Origin: a virus | Length of the DNA: 64,000 nt | IMG/VR virus record: IMGVR_UViG_3300010334_000023 | Location: 124,001 to 188,000 of that record | Reading direction: 5' to 3' (one strand) | In this document: piece by piece, positions 34,744 to 42,227 of the stretch | Layout: each line of letters starts with the position of its first letter | Numbering within the stretch: position 1 is the stretch's first letter | Program-made: the position numbers and the translations under genes | The notes under the pieces: generated by a model | The model's input: the letters and a program-made list of their open reading frames with translations, nothing else | Told to the model about the DNA's origin: nothing | Databases searched by the model: none

Positions 34744-36020
34744 ACATGCGATTGAACGACAAGGAACTGCTGGTCAAGATCAAGAACGATAACCGTTTGC
34801 TTGAATTTAGGCATCTACTGACAGCTGAGGACCGAGCAACATTTGCAGACGTGTACAAGTGGTCGCCTGCTCTCATCGGCATATTAGCCAGTGACCATAG
34901 CTTCTTCGCACTGCTCAACAGGTTAAATCCAAACGATCGCAAAGCGATTGGGTTAGTCTGCGTTTGGTCTCCAGAGTTGATAGGAATATTGGCCAGCGAC
35001 CAGAGCGGAATCTTTGCGCTGCTGAAAAGGTTAGATCAGACCGATCGCAAAGCGGTTGGGTCAGTCTGTGCTTGGTCTCCGGAGTTGATAGGAATATTAG
35101 CCAGCGATTACAGCATCTTTGTGCTGCTTAACAAGCTAGATCAGACCGATCGCAGAGCTCTAGCGTCAGTCTGTGATTGGTCTTCCGCACTAATTGGTAT
35201 CATGACCAAGAACGAACATGCACCGCTATCTTGGTTGAATAAGCTCAGCCGAAGCGAACTTGATGGTTGCCGAGATGTCTGGAACTGGCCCATTTATATT
35301 CTAGACAGGCTCTATGTTGAACCTCAGCACATCTTGCCCTTCTATTACATGTGGGACCTAGTTGCTGATCATGCCGAGTTCATCAAGAACTATTTCCAAA
35401 TAAACGATAACCAACTATATGACAAAAACCACATGATAGATGCTTGGTCGCGAGGACAGGTCAACAGCAAGGCTTGGCTATGCGCCACGGCTGCTATACT
35501 TGGCATCAAACTTGGCAAAACCTGGGTACTCTGCGGATGGCTAGGAACGTTGAGCTATTTTATGTTGGTACGTAGGCAACAGCTGGGAATCACACACATA
35601 CGTAGCTTTGACATAAACCCCGATTGCTGCCAACTAGCTGATATACTAAACAAGAATTTTGTCAAGGATGGGTGGAAGTTCAAAGCCACAACACTTGATG
35701 TCAACAGTCTGTCATATGACAATTTTTGTTATCAGACAGTGAAGCACGACGGTACCTTGATAAATGCTCTCGGATCAGCTGATACCATCATTAACACCAG
35801 CTGCGATCACATGGGAGAAGATAAGACCTGGTGGGATCGCATACCAAATGGTAAGTTGGTAATACTACAGAACAATGATTGGCATGAGAATGACCAACAC
35901 AACAATAGCGTGAAGGATTTAAGTGAGTTCAAGAGACATTATCCAATGAGCGAATTGCTTTATGAAGGGGAACTAGACTGTATATTGTATACGAGATTCA
36001 TGCTCATAGGACGCAAATGA
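34740..36020 (+). CDS. Methyltransferase-like protein with an N-terminal tandem-repeat domain
   Basis: 426 residues. Residues 41-180 contain four repeats of 35-36 residues built on W-S-P-E-L-I-G-I-L-A-S-D, then F-x-L-L-x-x-L-D-Q-T-D-R-K-A; the first Trp of each copy is at residues 41, 76, 112 and 147. Residues about 225-426 align with the preceding protein (KTWVLCGWLGTLSYFM, RSFDINPDC, SADTIINTSCDHMGED, GKLVILQNNDW). AGGAG precedes the ATG by 5 nt. The repeats are probably helical and could bind protein or glycan; the last is degraded (WSSALIGIMTKN). Function unknown. Confidence 0.6.
   Translation: MNMRLNDKELLVKIKNDNRLLEFRHLLTAEDRATFADVYKWSPALIGILASDHSFFALLNRLNPNDRKAIGLVCVWSPELIGILASDQSGIFALLKRLDQTDRKAVGSVCAWSPELIGILASDYSIFVLLNKLDQTDRRALASVCDWSSALIGIMTKNEHAPLSWLNKLSRSELDGCRDVWNWPIYILDRLYVEPQHILPFYYMWDLVADHAEFIKNYFQINDNQLYDKNHMIDAWSRGQVNSKAWLCATAAILGIKLGKTWVLCGWLGTLSYFMLVRRQQLGITHIRSFDINPDCCQLADILNKNFVKDGWKFKATTLDVNSLSYDNFCYQTVKHDGTLINALGSADTIINTSCDHMGEDKTWWDRIPNGKLVILQNNDWHENDQHNNSVKDLSEFKRHYPMSELLYEGELDCILYTRFMLIGRK
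34860..35285 (+). repeat. Four tandem 105-108-bp coding repeats
   Basis: Copies start at about 34860, 34965, 35073 and 35178. Copies 2 and 3 are most alike, with near-identical stretches around TGGTCTCCGGAGTTGATAG and AGATCAGACCGATCGCAAAG. Copy 4 is diverged. Such in-frame repeats can gain or lose units by recombination. Confidence 0.75.
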
Positions 36021-36262
36021 TCACAGACCTAACTCTGCTATCAACAAGACAGCTGCAGACCGAAGCAGCTCGTGCCCTGTCAGCTGGTGATGGTTTTGGG
36101 AATCATGACTTGGTGAGATTCAACAAGGCAGCACATCATGACAGCCATGCTTGGTATCGCGCGGTGATAGAATGGTACGTGAGCGTTCACGGTGATCTGC
36201 CCAGCAGGGTTGGTCCAGGCATGACAGTGAAGCTGCTGGTGGAGGATGAACATGATCTATGA
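36017..36262 (+). CDS. Small conserved protein next to radical SAM genes, 81 aa
   Basis: ATGA overlap with the upstream gene, 11-nt overlap with the downstream radical SAM gene. The sequence contains RQLQTEAARALSAGDG, a His-rich centre (FNKAAHHDSHAWYRAVIEWY) and an acidic C-terminus. It could be an accessory (for example substrate-binding) protein of the radical SAM enzymes. It does not look like a Cys- or Gly-rich peptide precursor. Function unknown. Confidence 0.55.
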   Translation: MITDLTLLSTRQLQTEAARALSAGDGFGNHDLVRFNKAAHHDSHAWYRAVIEWYVSVHGDLPSRVGPGMTVKLLVEDEHDL

Positions 36263-37352
36263 TTACTCTGAGATTACTAGCGTGCACCTCGAACTTACCA
36301 GCAAGTGCAATGCCAGCTGTCCCATGTGCGCACGCAACAAGTTTGGCGGGCCAGAGAATGAGTTCCTGCCTCAAGCAGAACTGAGCCTGACTGATATACA
36401 GCGCATCATGCCCGAGGCATTCGTGAGGCAGCTGAGCAGGCTCTACATGTGCGGCAACTATGGAGATCCCATCGTGGCCAATGACATGCTGGAAGTCTAT
36501 CAGTGGCTGCGCAAGGTCAATCCCAGCATCAAGCTGGGACTGCACACCAATGGTGGTGCCAGGACTCCCACATGGTGGAGCAATCTGGGCATTGTGCTCA
36601 GTGCCAAGGGCGATTACGTGAAGTTTGGCATAGATGGCTTGGAGGATACCAACCACATCTATAGGCGCGGTACCAACTGGTCCAAGATCATGGACAATGC
36701 CAAGGCCTTCATAGCTGCAGGCGGTATTGCCCAGTGGGAATACATCGTGTTCAAGCACAACGAACATCAGGTGGATGAAGCCCGTGCGCTGAGCGAGCAG
36801 CTGGGCTTCGCACAGTTCCGCACCAAGAAGACAGGTCGCTTCTTCAGCAACACTAGGTTACAAGGCAAGGACAGCCAAGAGGTATGGAACCGCAATGGCA
36901 TGGTGGAGTATCTCTTGGAGAAACCAACCAACGAGCTCTATCACAATGACAGCTTGATCAAGGAACAGAGCCTGGTGGACCGCTTTGGCAGCATGCAGGC
37001 CTACGTGGATCAAACCTGCGTGAAGTGCAAGGTTGGCGAGGAAAAGAGCCTGTACATCTCAGCAGAAGGTCTGGCATTTCCTTGCTGTTGGACGGCTAAC
37101 CAGCTGTATGTTTGGTATTGGCCCCACAAGCAGAGCGAGATGTGGACGCTGCTGGATCATGACACTCACAACGTGAACGCCCTGGAAAACACACTAGAAT
37201 CTATAATAAATGGTCCATATTTCAATAAGATAGCTGATAGCTGGTCAAAACCCAGCATCAGTGATGGCAAGCTGAGAGTATGTGCCAAAACCTGCGGAAC
37301 TGGGTTCGATCAGTTCGCTAGCCAATTCACGGAAGCTGTAAATAGATCATGA
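36252..37352 (+). CDS. Radical SAM protein with SPASM-like C-terminus
   Basis: 366 residues. SKCNASCPMCARN near residues 16-28 is the C-x3-C-x2-C motif that binds the [4Fe-4S] cluster cleaving SAM. LHTNGGARTPTWWSNL and KFGIDGLEDTNHIYRRG follow, as in the TIM-barrel core. The C-terminal part holds more Cys (CVKCKVGEEK, FPCCW, CAKTCGTGF), which suggests an auxiliary cluster as in SPASM enzymes that modify peptides, proteins or sugars. ATG at 36252 is 6 nt after GGAGG; ATG at 36246 directly abuts that site. Substrate unknown; neighbours suggest a surface or virion modification. Confidence 0.78.
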   Translation: MIYDYSEITSVHLELTSKCNASCPMCARNKFGGPENEFLPQAELSLTDIQRIMPEAFVRQLSRLYMCGNYGDPIVANDMLEVYQWLRKVNPSIKLGLHTNGGARTPTWWSNLGIVLSAKGDYVKFGIDGLEDTNHIYRRGTNWSKIMDNAKAFIAAGGIAQWEYIVFKHNEHQVDEARALSEQLGFAQFRTKKTGRFFSNTRLQGKDSQEVWNRNGMVEYLLEKPTNELYHNDSLIKEQSLVDRFGSMQAYVDQTCVKCKVGEEKSLYISAEGLAFPCCWTANQLYVWYWPHKQSEMWTLLDHDTHNVNALENTLESIINGPYFNKIADSWSKPSISDGKLRVCAKTCGTGFDQFASQFTEAVNRS

Positions 37353-38743
37353 CCAACCAATTACCAAGTGACACTTTCTGCGCTCTACCCTGGGTGCATC
37401 TCAGCAGCCGACCAGATGGAACCATGCGCGTCTGCTGCACAGCCAACGCCAGCAGCGTGCAGGATCCAGACAGCACCAAGAAGCTGAGCGGTGGACAGAT
37501 AGGCGTGCTGCGCACTGCTGATGGCACTCCTGCTAACCTCAACAACACCACGCTGATGGACGCATGGAACAATGATTACATGCGCAACGTGCGCAAGATG
37601 ATGCTCAGGGGCGAACAGCCTCCCAGCTGTGTGAAATGCTACAAGGAAGAATCTTCTGGTGTGCAGAGCAAGCGCAACTGGGAGACTCGCTACTGGGTTG
37701 AGCAGCTGGGATTGGATGACATCATAGGTGATACCACCGAGGATGGCGAAGTCAGCCCGAGAATACGCTATCTTGATCTGCGCCTGGGCAGCAAGTGCCA
37801 GCTGGCCTGCGTGATGTGTAGCCCGCATGACAGCAGCGGTTGGATCAAGGAATGGACAGAAATCTATCCACAGATAACCAATGACCGACTCAAGCAGAGC
37901 TGGGGCTGGGCTGACAAAGGCAAGCAGCACGGCGCTAGCTACAACTGGCATCTCAACAATCCTGTTTTCTGGGATCAGCTCTACGATCAGATACCTCACA
38001 TGAAGCAGCTGTATTTCGCAGGCGGTGAGAGCACCATCATCGAAGAACACTACACGCTGCTGGAGGAGGTCATACGCCGCGGCTATGCCCCGCAGATAGA
38101 GCTTAGGTACAACAGCAATGCAGTTGAGCTGCCACAGCGTCTGTTCGACTGCTGGAGCCAGTTCCGAGAAGTCAAGTTCCACTTCAGCGTGGACTGCATA
38201 GGTGCCAAGAATGAATATATTCGCTATCCCAGCAACTGGGATAACATGGTCACTCACATGCATCTGTTGGATCAGACTCCCAACATCATAGTGACCACTG
38301 CTGTCACGGTAATGGCACTCAACATCTATTACCTGCCAGACGTGATCAAGTGGAAGCTCACGCAAGGGTTCGTGAAGTTCAACGAATGGCCCAGCGGCGG
38401 TGGCATGATCAACTGGCATCTAGCCTATTGGCCTCCTCAGCTCAACGTCAAGGTGCTGCCCAAGTGGGCCAAACAGATGGTGCGAGCCAAGTTTGAAGAG
38501 CTGTTCGTTTGGTTGGAAGATAATTGGCAGCTGTGCACCGGACTGCCAGAAGGCATGGACAAACACACCGTGCTGAACACTGGATACGGTATAAAGAGAT
38601 TACGCAGCCTATTGGATTTCATGGACAAGGAAGATTGGAGCGAGCGCATGCCTGAGCTCAGGGAATGGATACGAGTCCTTGACAAGACACGCGGATTGGA
38701 TTTCAAAGCCACTTTCCCTGAGATGAGTGGGCTCTTAGATTGA
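37349..38743 (+). CDS. Radical SAM protein with twitch-like N-terminal Cys motif
   Basis: 464 residues, ATGA overlap with the preceding radical SAM gene. An N-terminal segment FCALPWVHLSSRPDGTMRVC with CC and C-x2-C (CVKCYKEE) looks like an auxiliary-cluster (twitch/SPASM-type) domain. The radical SAM motif LGSKCQLACVMCSP lies near residue 145-160. LYFAGGESTIIEEHYTLLEE and FSVDCIGAKNEYIRYPSNWD are core strands. Relatives are common in T4-like marine phages, with unknown substrates. It closes the 27032-38743 operon. Confidence 0.78.
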   Translation: MTNQLPSDTFCALPWVHLSSRPDGTMRVCCTANASSVQDPDSTKKLSGGQIGVLRTADGTPANLNNTTLMDAWNNDYMRNVRKMMLRGEQPPSCVKCYKEESSGVQSKRNWETRYWVEQLGLDDIIGDTTEDGEVSPRIRYLDLRLGSKCQLACVMCSPHDSSGWIKEWTEIYPQITNDRLKQSWGWADKGKQHGASYNWHLNNPVFWDQLYDQIPHMKQLYFAGGESTIIEEHYTLLEEVIRRGYAPQIELRYNSNAVELPQRLFDCWSQFREVKFHFSVDCIGAKNEYIRYPSNWDNMVTHMHLLDQTPNIIVTTAVTVMALNIYYLPDVIKWKLTQGFVKFNEWPSGGGMINWHLAYWPPQLNVKVLPKWAKQMVRAKFEELFVWLEDNWQLCTGLPEGMDKHTVLNTGYGIKRLRSLLDFMDKEDWSERMPELREWIRVLDKTRGLDFKATFPEMSGLLD

Positions 38744-38777
38744 GGTAAACGATCATGCAATTTGGACTGCCTGGAAC

Positions 38778-38785
38778 CATAAATA
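38778..38785 (+). promoter_or_regulatory. Late promoter (CATAAATA)
   Basis: CATAAATA ends 29 nt before the ATG at 38815, the same distance as for gp25 and the gene at 43398. It separates this gene from the radical SAM operon. Confidence 0.75.
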
Positions 38786-38814
38786 GTAGCGTAAGTTCAC
38801 ATGGGATCACTGTA

Positions 38815-39183
38815 ATGGCAAGTTCCCCCAAGAAGCCAGTTGATAAAGCCGCTGATGCGGTCTGGGAAGACATATTCAACAATCTTACCATTGAGAACGA
38901 ACCTCCCACTAGATACATCAAGAGCGTGATCATACAGACCAAAGACGGGTCAGTGCTCAAGGTAAGTGGTCGAAGCTTTGCTGAGATCATAGAGCAAGAA
39001 CGCCATCTCTCTCCTGGACAGAGCGAGATATACAGCTGCAGGATGACCATCAATTTTCCCAAGCTGCGTGCGGATGTGGAAACATGGTGCGGTGATCTGT
39101 TTACCGAGTTAAACACATCTGACAGCTACAAGGTGACGGTTAAATCCAAGCGCAAAGCTGCCAAGAAGACAAAGCATGATTGA
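38815..39183 (+). CDS. Late-expressed conserved protein, 122 aa
   Basis: Not recognised. The N-terminus is basic/polar, followed by AVWEDIFNNLTIENEPPTRY, then VIIQTKDGSVLKVSGRSFAE and a basic C-terminus rich in Lys. The ATG at 38815 is chosen because it lies downstream of the CATAAATA promoter; an in-frame ATG at 38755 would start upstream of it. The late promoter suggests a virion or assembly role. Its TGA stop is part of the -35 of the ThyX promoter. Confidence 0.6.
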   Translation: MASSPKKPVDKAADAVWEDIFNNLTIENEPPTRYIKSVIIQTKDGSVLKVSGRSFAEIIEQERHLSPGQSEIYSCRMTINFPKLRADVETWCGDLFTELNTSDSYKVTVKSKRKAAKKTKHD

Positions 39184-39208
39184 CTAGTTTCTACGGATTA
39201 GTCATACT
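39180..39208 (+). promoter_or_regulatory. Promoter for thyX with an internal dyad, predicted leaderless
   Basis: TTGACT, 17-nt spacer, CATACT, then 5 nt to the ThyX ATG. The stop codon TGA of the upstream gene lies inside the -35. TGACTA (39181) and TAGTCA (39199) form a 6-bp dyad between the two boxes, a possible operator. The same -10 and spacing occur before the DpdA-like gene. Confidence 0.6.
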
Positions 39209-39213
39209 ATATC

Positions 39214-39864
39214 ATGACAGTCAAGCTCATAGCCATATCACAACCGACCATTGACGAATGCACCACAGCTGAAGAGCTGGTGGCATACTGTGCCAGGGTC
39301 TCAAACCCAGCCAACCAAGACAACCATGGTACCAGCGCCAAGCTGATACGATACCTCATAAAAAACGCACATTGGTCTCCCTTGGAGATGGTACACATGA
39401 CCATGGAGATCAACACCACACGTGACATAGCAAGGCAGATACTGCGACATCGCAGCTTCAGCTTCCAGGAGTTCAGCCAGCGCTATGCCGACCCTACCAA
39501 GAGCCTGGGTTTCGTAACCAGAGAAGCACGCCTGCAGGATGCCAAGAACCGGCAAAACAGCATCGAAGTTGACGATGCTGAACTGGCTGATCTGTGGACT
39601 GGCATGCAGGAGTTAGCCATAGAAAATGCGCAGAGGCAGTATACCAAAGCAATCAACATGGGTATTGCCAAGGAACAGGCCCGTGCGCTGCTGCCAGAAG
39701 GTCTAACAGAGAGCCGTATCTATATGGCAGGCAGCCTCCGCAGCTGGGTACACTACTGTGATCTGCGCCGTGCTAACGGTACCCAGAAAGAACATCGCGA
39801 GATAGCAGAAGCCTGCTGGAGCATCGTGGTTGATCAATTCCCCATGCTAGGACAAGGAGATTGA
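39214..39864 (+). CDS. thyX: FAD-dependent thymidylate synthase ThyX
   Basis: 216 residues. Converts dUMP to dTMP with methylene-tetrahydrofolate and FAD/NADPH, supplying dTTP for phage replication. The ThyX motif R-H-R-x7-S-x-R is seen as RHRSFSFQEFSQRY at residues 78-91. ARALLPEGLTESRIYMAGSL and WVHYCDLRRA form the conserved C-terminal substrate site. No Shine-Dalgarno precedes the ATG, in line with a leaderless transcript. It begins a four-gene unit with kinase- and nucleotidyltransferase-like genes. Confidence 0.95.
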   Translation: MTVKLIAISQPTIDECTTAEELVAYCARVSNPANQDNHGTSAKLIRYLIKNAHWSPLEMVHMTMEINTTRDIARQILRHRSFSFQEFSQRYADPTKSLGFVTREARLQDAKNRQNSIEVDDAELADLWTGMQELAIENAQRQYTKAINMGIAKEQARALLPEGLTESRIYMAGSLRSWVHYCDLRRANGTQKEHREIAEACWSIVVDQFPMLGQGD

Positions 39865-39865
39865 C

Positions 39866-40339
39866 ATGAAGATATTGATAATGGGTTTGCCTGGTAGCGG
39901 TAAGACAACCTTGGCCAGGGCTCTGGCACCGAGGCTAAAGGCCGTGCATTGGAACGCAGATGCCGTGCGAGGCAACCTCAATGCTCATCTGGGTTTCAGT
40001 GAGGATGATCGCATCGAACAAGCACGCAGGATGGGATGGTTATGCGATCAGGTAACCGCAGCTGGACAGGTAGCTGTGGCAGACTTCGTGTGTCCTACAC
40101 CAGCTACTCGAGCAGCTTTTGGCAGAGCCGACTGCACCATCTGGCTTGACACCATCAAAGAAGGCCGCTTTGCTGACACAAACAAGTTATTCGTAGCACC
40201 CGAGGTGACCGGGGGCGACTATCGCGTGGACACTCAGGACTGCGAGTTCTGGAGCAAGATGATATTTGAAGATCTGGATTATCGACTGCGCCCAAGCTGG
40301 GGCAAGGCTTTCATGCTGGGACTGAGAAACACGCTATGA
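39866..40339 (+). CDS. Small P-loop kinase (adenylylsulfate-kinase-like)
   Basis: 157 residues, 1 nt after thyX. Walker A GLPGSGKTTLA at residues 7-17, then HWNADAVRGNLNAHLGF, similar to the substrate loop D-G-D-x-x-R of APS kinases, and VADFVCPTPATRAAFG in the position of the family's S-P-x(3)-R strand. It is shorter than true APS kinases (about 200 aa), so the phosphate acceptor may differ, for example a nucleotide or a small alcohol. It is coupled to the next two genes. Confidence 0.7.
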   Translation: MKILIMGLPGSGKTTLARALAPRLKAVHWNADAVRGNLNAHLGFSEDDRIEQARRMGWLCDQVTAAGQVAVADFVCPTPATRAAFGRADCTIWLDTIKEGRFADTNKLFVAPEVTGGDYRVDTQDCEFWSKMIFEDLDYRLRPSWGKAFMLGLRNTL

Positions 40340-40755
40340 AGATTGGACTTAGCTTCAGCCGTTGCCTGCGAGATATAGTGGATGGTAAGGTCAACATGGA
40401 TGATGTGCTGGTAATAATCGCGCGCACAGATTTTGATCCAACCAACGACGAAGAGTGGAACAACATCTGGAACGGATACTATCATGGAACCGGACTGTCA
40501 CATCCAGAATGGCAGGATTATCCGCATGATGCTGAGGCACTGTTTAGGAACGTAGCCACGCAGCTTTGGCAGGATGGCAAGCTGCACCAACCTCGACGGT
40601 TCGGAGCTCGAGTGCTGCGCAGACCTGAGATATGGCTTGAAACTGTGCTGCTGGATGATGATCTGGATAACAAGCCCTTGGCCAAAGAGGCCTGGGAGGG
40701 ATTCAAGATGGCAGCAGCTCTCACAGGCTGCAAAATTGACAGGGAATATCACTGA
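40336..40755 (+). CDS. Unknown protein between kinase- and nucleotidyltransferase-like genes, 139 aa
   Basis: ATGA overlap with the kinase-like gene and TGATG overlap with the next. The sequence contains LSFSRCLRDIVDGKVNMDDV, a W-rich centre (WNNIWNGYYHGTGLSHPEWQ) and GARVLRRPEIWLETVLLD. No catalytic motif was recognised. Strict coupling suggests it acts with the two flanking enzymes. Confidence 0.55.
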   Translation: MKIGLSFSRCLRDIVDGKVNMDDVLVIIARTDFDPTNDEEWNNIWNGYYHGTGLSHPEWQDYPHDAEALFRNVATQLWQDGKLHQPRRFGARVLRRPEIWLETVLLDDDLDNKPLAKEAWEGFKMAAALTGCKIDREYH

Positions 40756-41144
40756 TGACCAAGAAATGGGAAAACAACAAGCCAACTGTGCAGATGTTGG
40801 GCCGCTGGCAGCCATGGCACGATGGACACTTCGCTCTGTTCGAACGAGCAGTGGCCAAGACCGGACAGGTTGCTATCATGGTCAGAGACACAGGTGGTAC
40901 AGACGAGAAGAATCCATTCTACTACGATGTTGTGCGCGATCGCATCATATCTGAGCTGGGCAAGAAGGGCTACATGCATGGCAGTGACTATGTTGTCATG
41001 CTGATGCCAAACATCGTAAATATCACATACGGGCGCGATGTGGGTTACAAGATTGAGCAGGAAGTGTTTGACGAAGAAATACATGCCATATCTGCCACAA
41101 AGATTCGTGAAGAGATGAAACTCAAAGGAACAGACAATGAATAA
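40755..41144 (+). CDS. Cytidylyltransferase-like nucleotidyltransferase
   Basis: 129 residues. GRWQPWHDGHFALFERA has the H-x-G-H ATP/CTP-binding motif of the nucleotidylyltransferase superfamily, and ISATKIREEM near the C-terminus matches the ISxTxxR motif. Members transfer AMP or CMP to small phosphorylated molecules. Together with the APS-kinase-like gene two places upstream it may form a phosphorylate-then-activate module. Substrate unknown. Confidence 0.72.
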   Translation: MTKKWENNKPTVQMLGRWQPWHDGHFALFERAVAKTGQVAIMVRDTGGTDEKNPFYYDVVRDRIISELGKKGYMHGSDYVVMLMPNIVNITYGRDVGYKIEQEVFDEEIHAISATKIREEMKLKGTDNE

Positions 41145-42153
41145 GATTGGAACCATAGCAGCACTGCTGGCAGTGATGTTTGTAGGCTCAGCTCATGCTG
41201 AGGAAGTGACTACATTGAAGAACAGTGCTGCGGATTTGAATCCCTACGTGGCACAGCGAGACGGCATCTTTCTTGGACTGCTGTTTGAAGCTGTGATGGG
41301 TGGTCCTCAGACCAAGCTCAAGACCAGCACAGAATCCTGGATGGATTCCAGCAACAACACCATAGTGCTCAGCAAAGTACCCTATGTCAGCGGCACGGTA
41401 TATGCCAAGGACATTGATGCTGCTGGCAGCGTGTTCTCAGTCACCAAAGATGCGCACTATCGCTATTTCAAAGGCAACGGTCTCCCCAGCACTCCCATGG
41501 GCAAGTTCCCAGTTGAACAGGGCACAGCTGCCTATAGCTATTATTCTGCTGCACCCGCTGGACACGATCCTAGGACTGGCATACCAGGATCGGATTACAG
41601 CAGCGCTGCTGCTATCGGTGTGAGCCCATACAATCTTGACGTGATGGTACCACTGCATCCGCGATACAGCAAGATTCCAAATCCCATTGATTCACTGGTT
41701 ACCGGAGTGGCGCTAACTGGCACTGTATGGCATGTTGAGGTAGCCAATGCCAGCAGCACAGATTGGTACAACCCACTGTCAATCCTGCCATTGGATGACT
41801 GCTTTGGACATCCCTACAGCCAGCAGTATCATCTGCACAGCTATTCATGGAAGTGTTTCCCTAATCAGGGTACCACAGGCCCCAGCCCGCTGGTTGGTTA
41901 CGCTCTGGATGGATTTGGCATCTATGGCCCACGCGGCGAAGATGGCAAGATGATAACCAATGCACAGCTTGATGAATGCCATGGCATGATCAGCAAGGTA
42001 ATGTGGGAAGGCAAGCTTACCAAGATCTATCATTACGTGCTGAACAACGAATATCCCTACAGCATTGGCTGCTTCAGGGGCGTGGTCAATACCAGCTTGG
42101 CTCTGCTGAAGACTACCAAGCATTCGCATGGTATGTTAAAGAGCATGCACTGA
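41137..42153 (+). CDS. Secreted YHYH-domain protein
   Basis: 338 residues with a clear Sec signal peptide at residues 1-21 (hydrophobic LLAVMFVG core, cleavage after AHA). The mature part ends in a YHYH-type domain: QQYHLHSYSWKCF, LVGYALDGFGIYGP, AQLDECHG and KIYHYVLNNEYPYSIGCFRG. Conserved His/Tyr and paired Cys suggest metal binding and disulfides in the periplasm or outside the cell. The domain is found in marine bacteria and their phages and has no firmly known activity. AGGA precedes the ATG; an 8-nt overlap with the upstream gene and a terminator 3' make it the last gene of the unit. Confidence 0.78.
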   Translation: MNKIGTIAALLAVMFVGSAHAEEVTTLKNSAADLNPYVAQRDGIFLGLLFEAVMGGPQTKLKTSTESWMDSSNNTIVLSKVPYVSGTVYAKDIDAAGSVFSVTKDAHYRYFKGNGLPSTPMGKFPVEQGTAAYSYYSAAPAGHDPRTGIPGSDYSSAAAIGVSPYNLDVMVPLHPRYSKIPNPIDSLVTGVALTGTVWHVEVANASSTDWYNPLSILPLDDCFGHPYSQQYHLHSYSWKCFPNQGTTGPSPLVGYALDGFGIYGPRGEDGKMITNAQLDECHGMISKVMWEGKLTKIYHYVLNNEYPYSIGCFRGVVNTSLALLKTTKHSHGMLKSMH

Positions 42154-42175
42154 CGGTTACGAGAATACCGATAAT

Positions 42176-42206
42176 GAAAAAGGACGGATTGCTCCGTCCT
42201 TTTTTT
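42176..42206. terminator. Strong bidirectional intrinsic terminator
   Basis: AGGACGGA-TTGC-TCCGTCCT is a perfect 8-bp stem with a 4-nt loop, followed by T6 on the plus strand and by T5 on the minus strand. It sits between convergent genes and can end both the plus-strand unit (to 42153) and the minus-strand unit (from 42228). Confidence 0.92.
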
Positions 42207-42227
42207 GTATCTAATTATCAGTTTAAT

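Noticed and set aside
36017-36262. The 81-aa protein as a RiPP precursor peptide for the radical SAM enzymes
   Set aside because: It has no Cys- or Gly-rich core, no leader cleavage motif and is overlapped on both sides by enzyme genes; an accessory protein is more likely.
37385-38419. A 344-codon open frame on the minus strand opposite the second radical SAM gene
   Set aside because: It lies entirely inside a gene with clear radical SAM motifs, has no ribosome site, and encodes no recognisable protein; it is a by-product of codon choice on the other strand.
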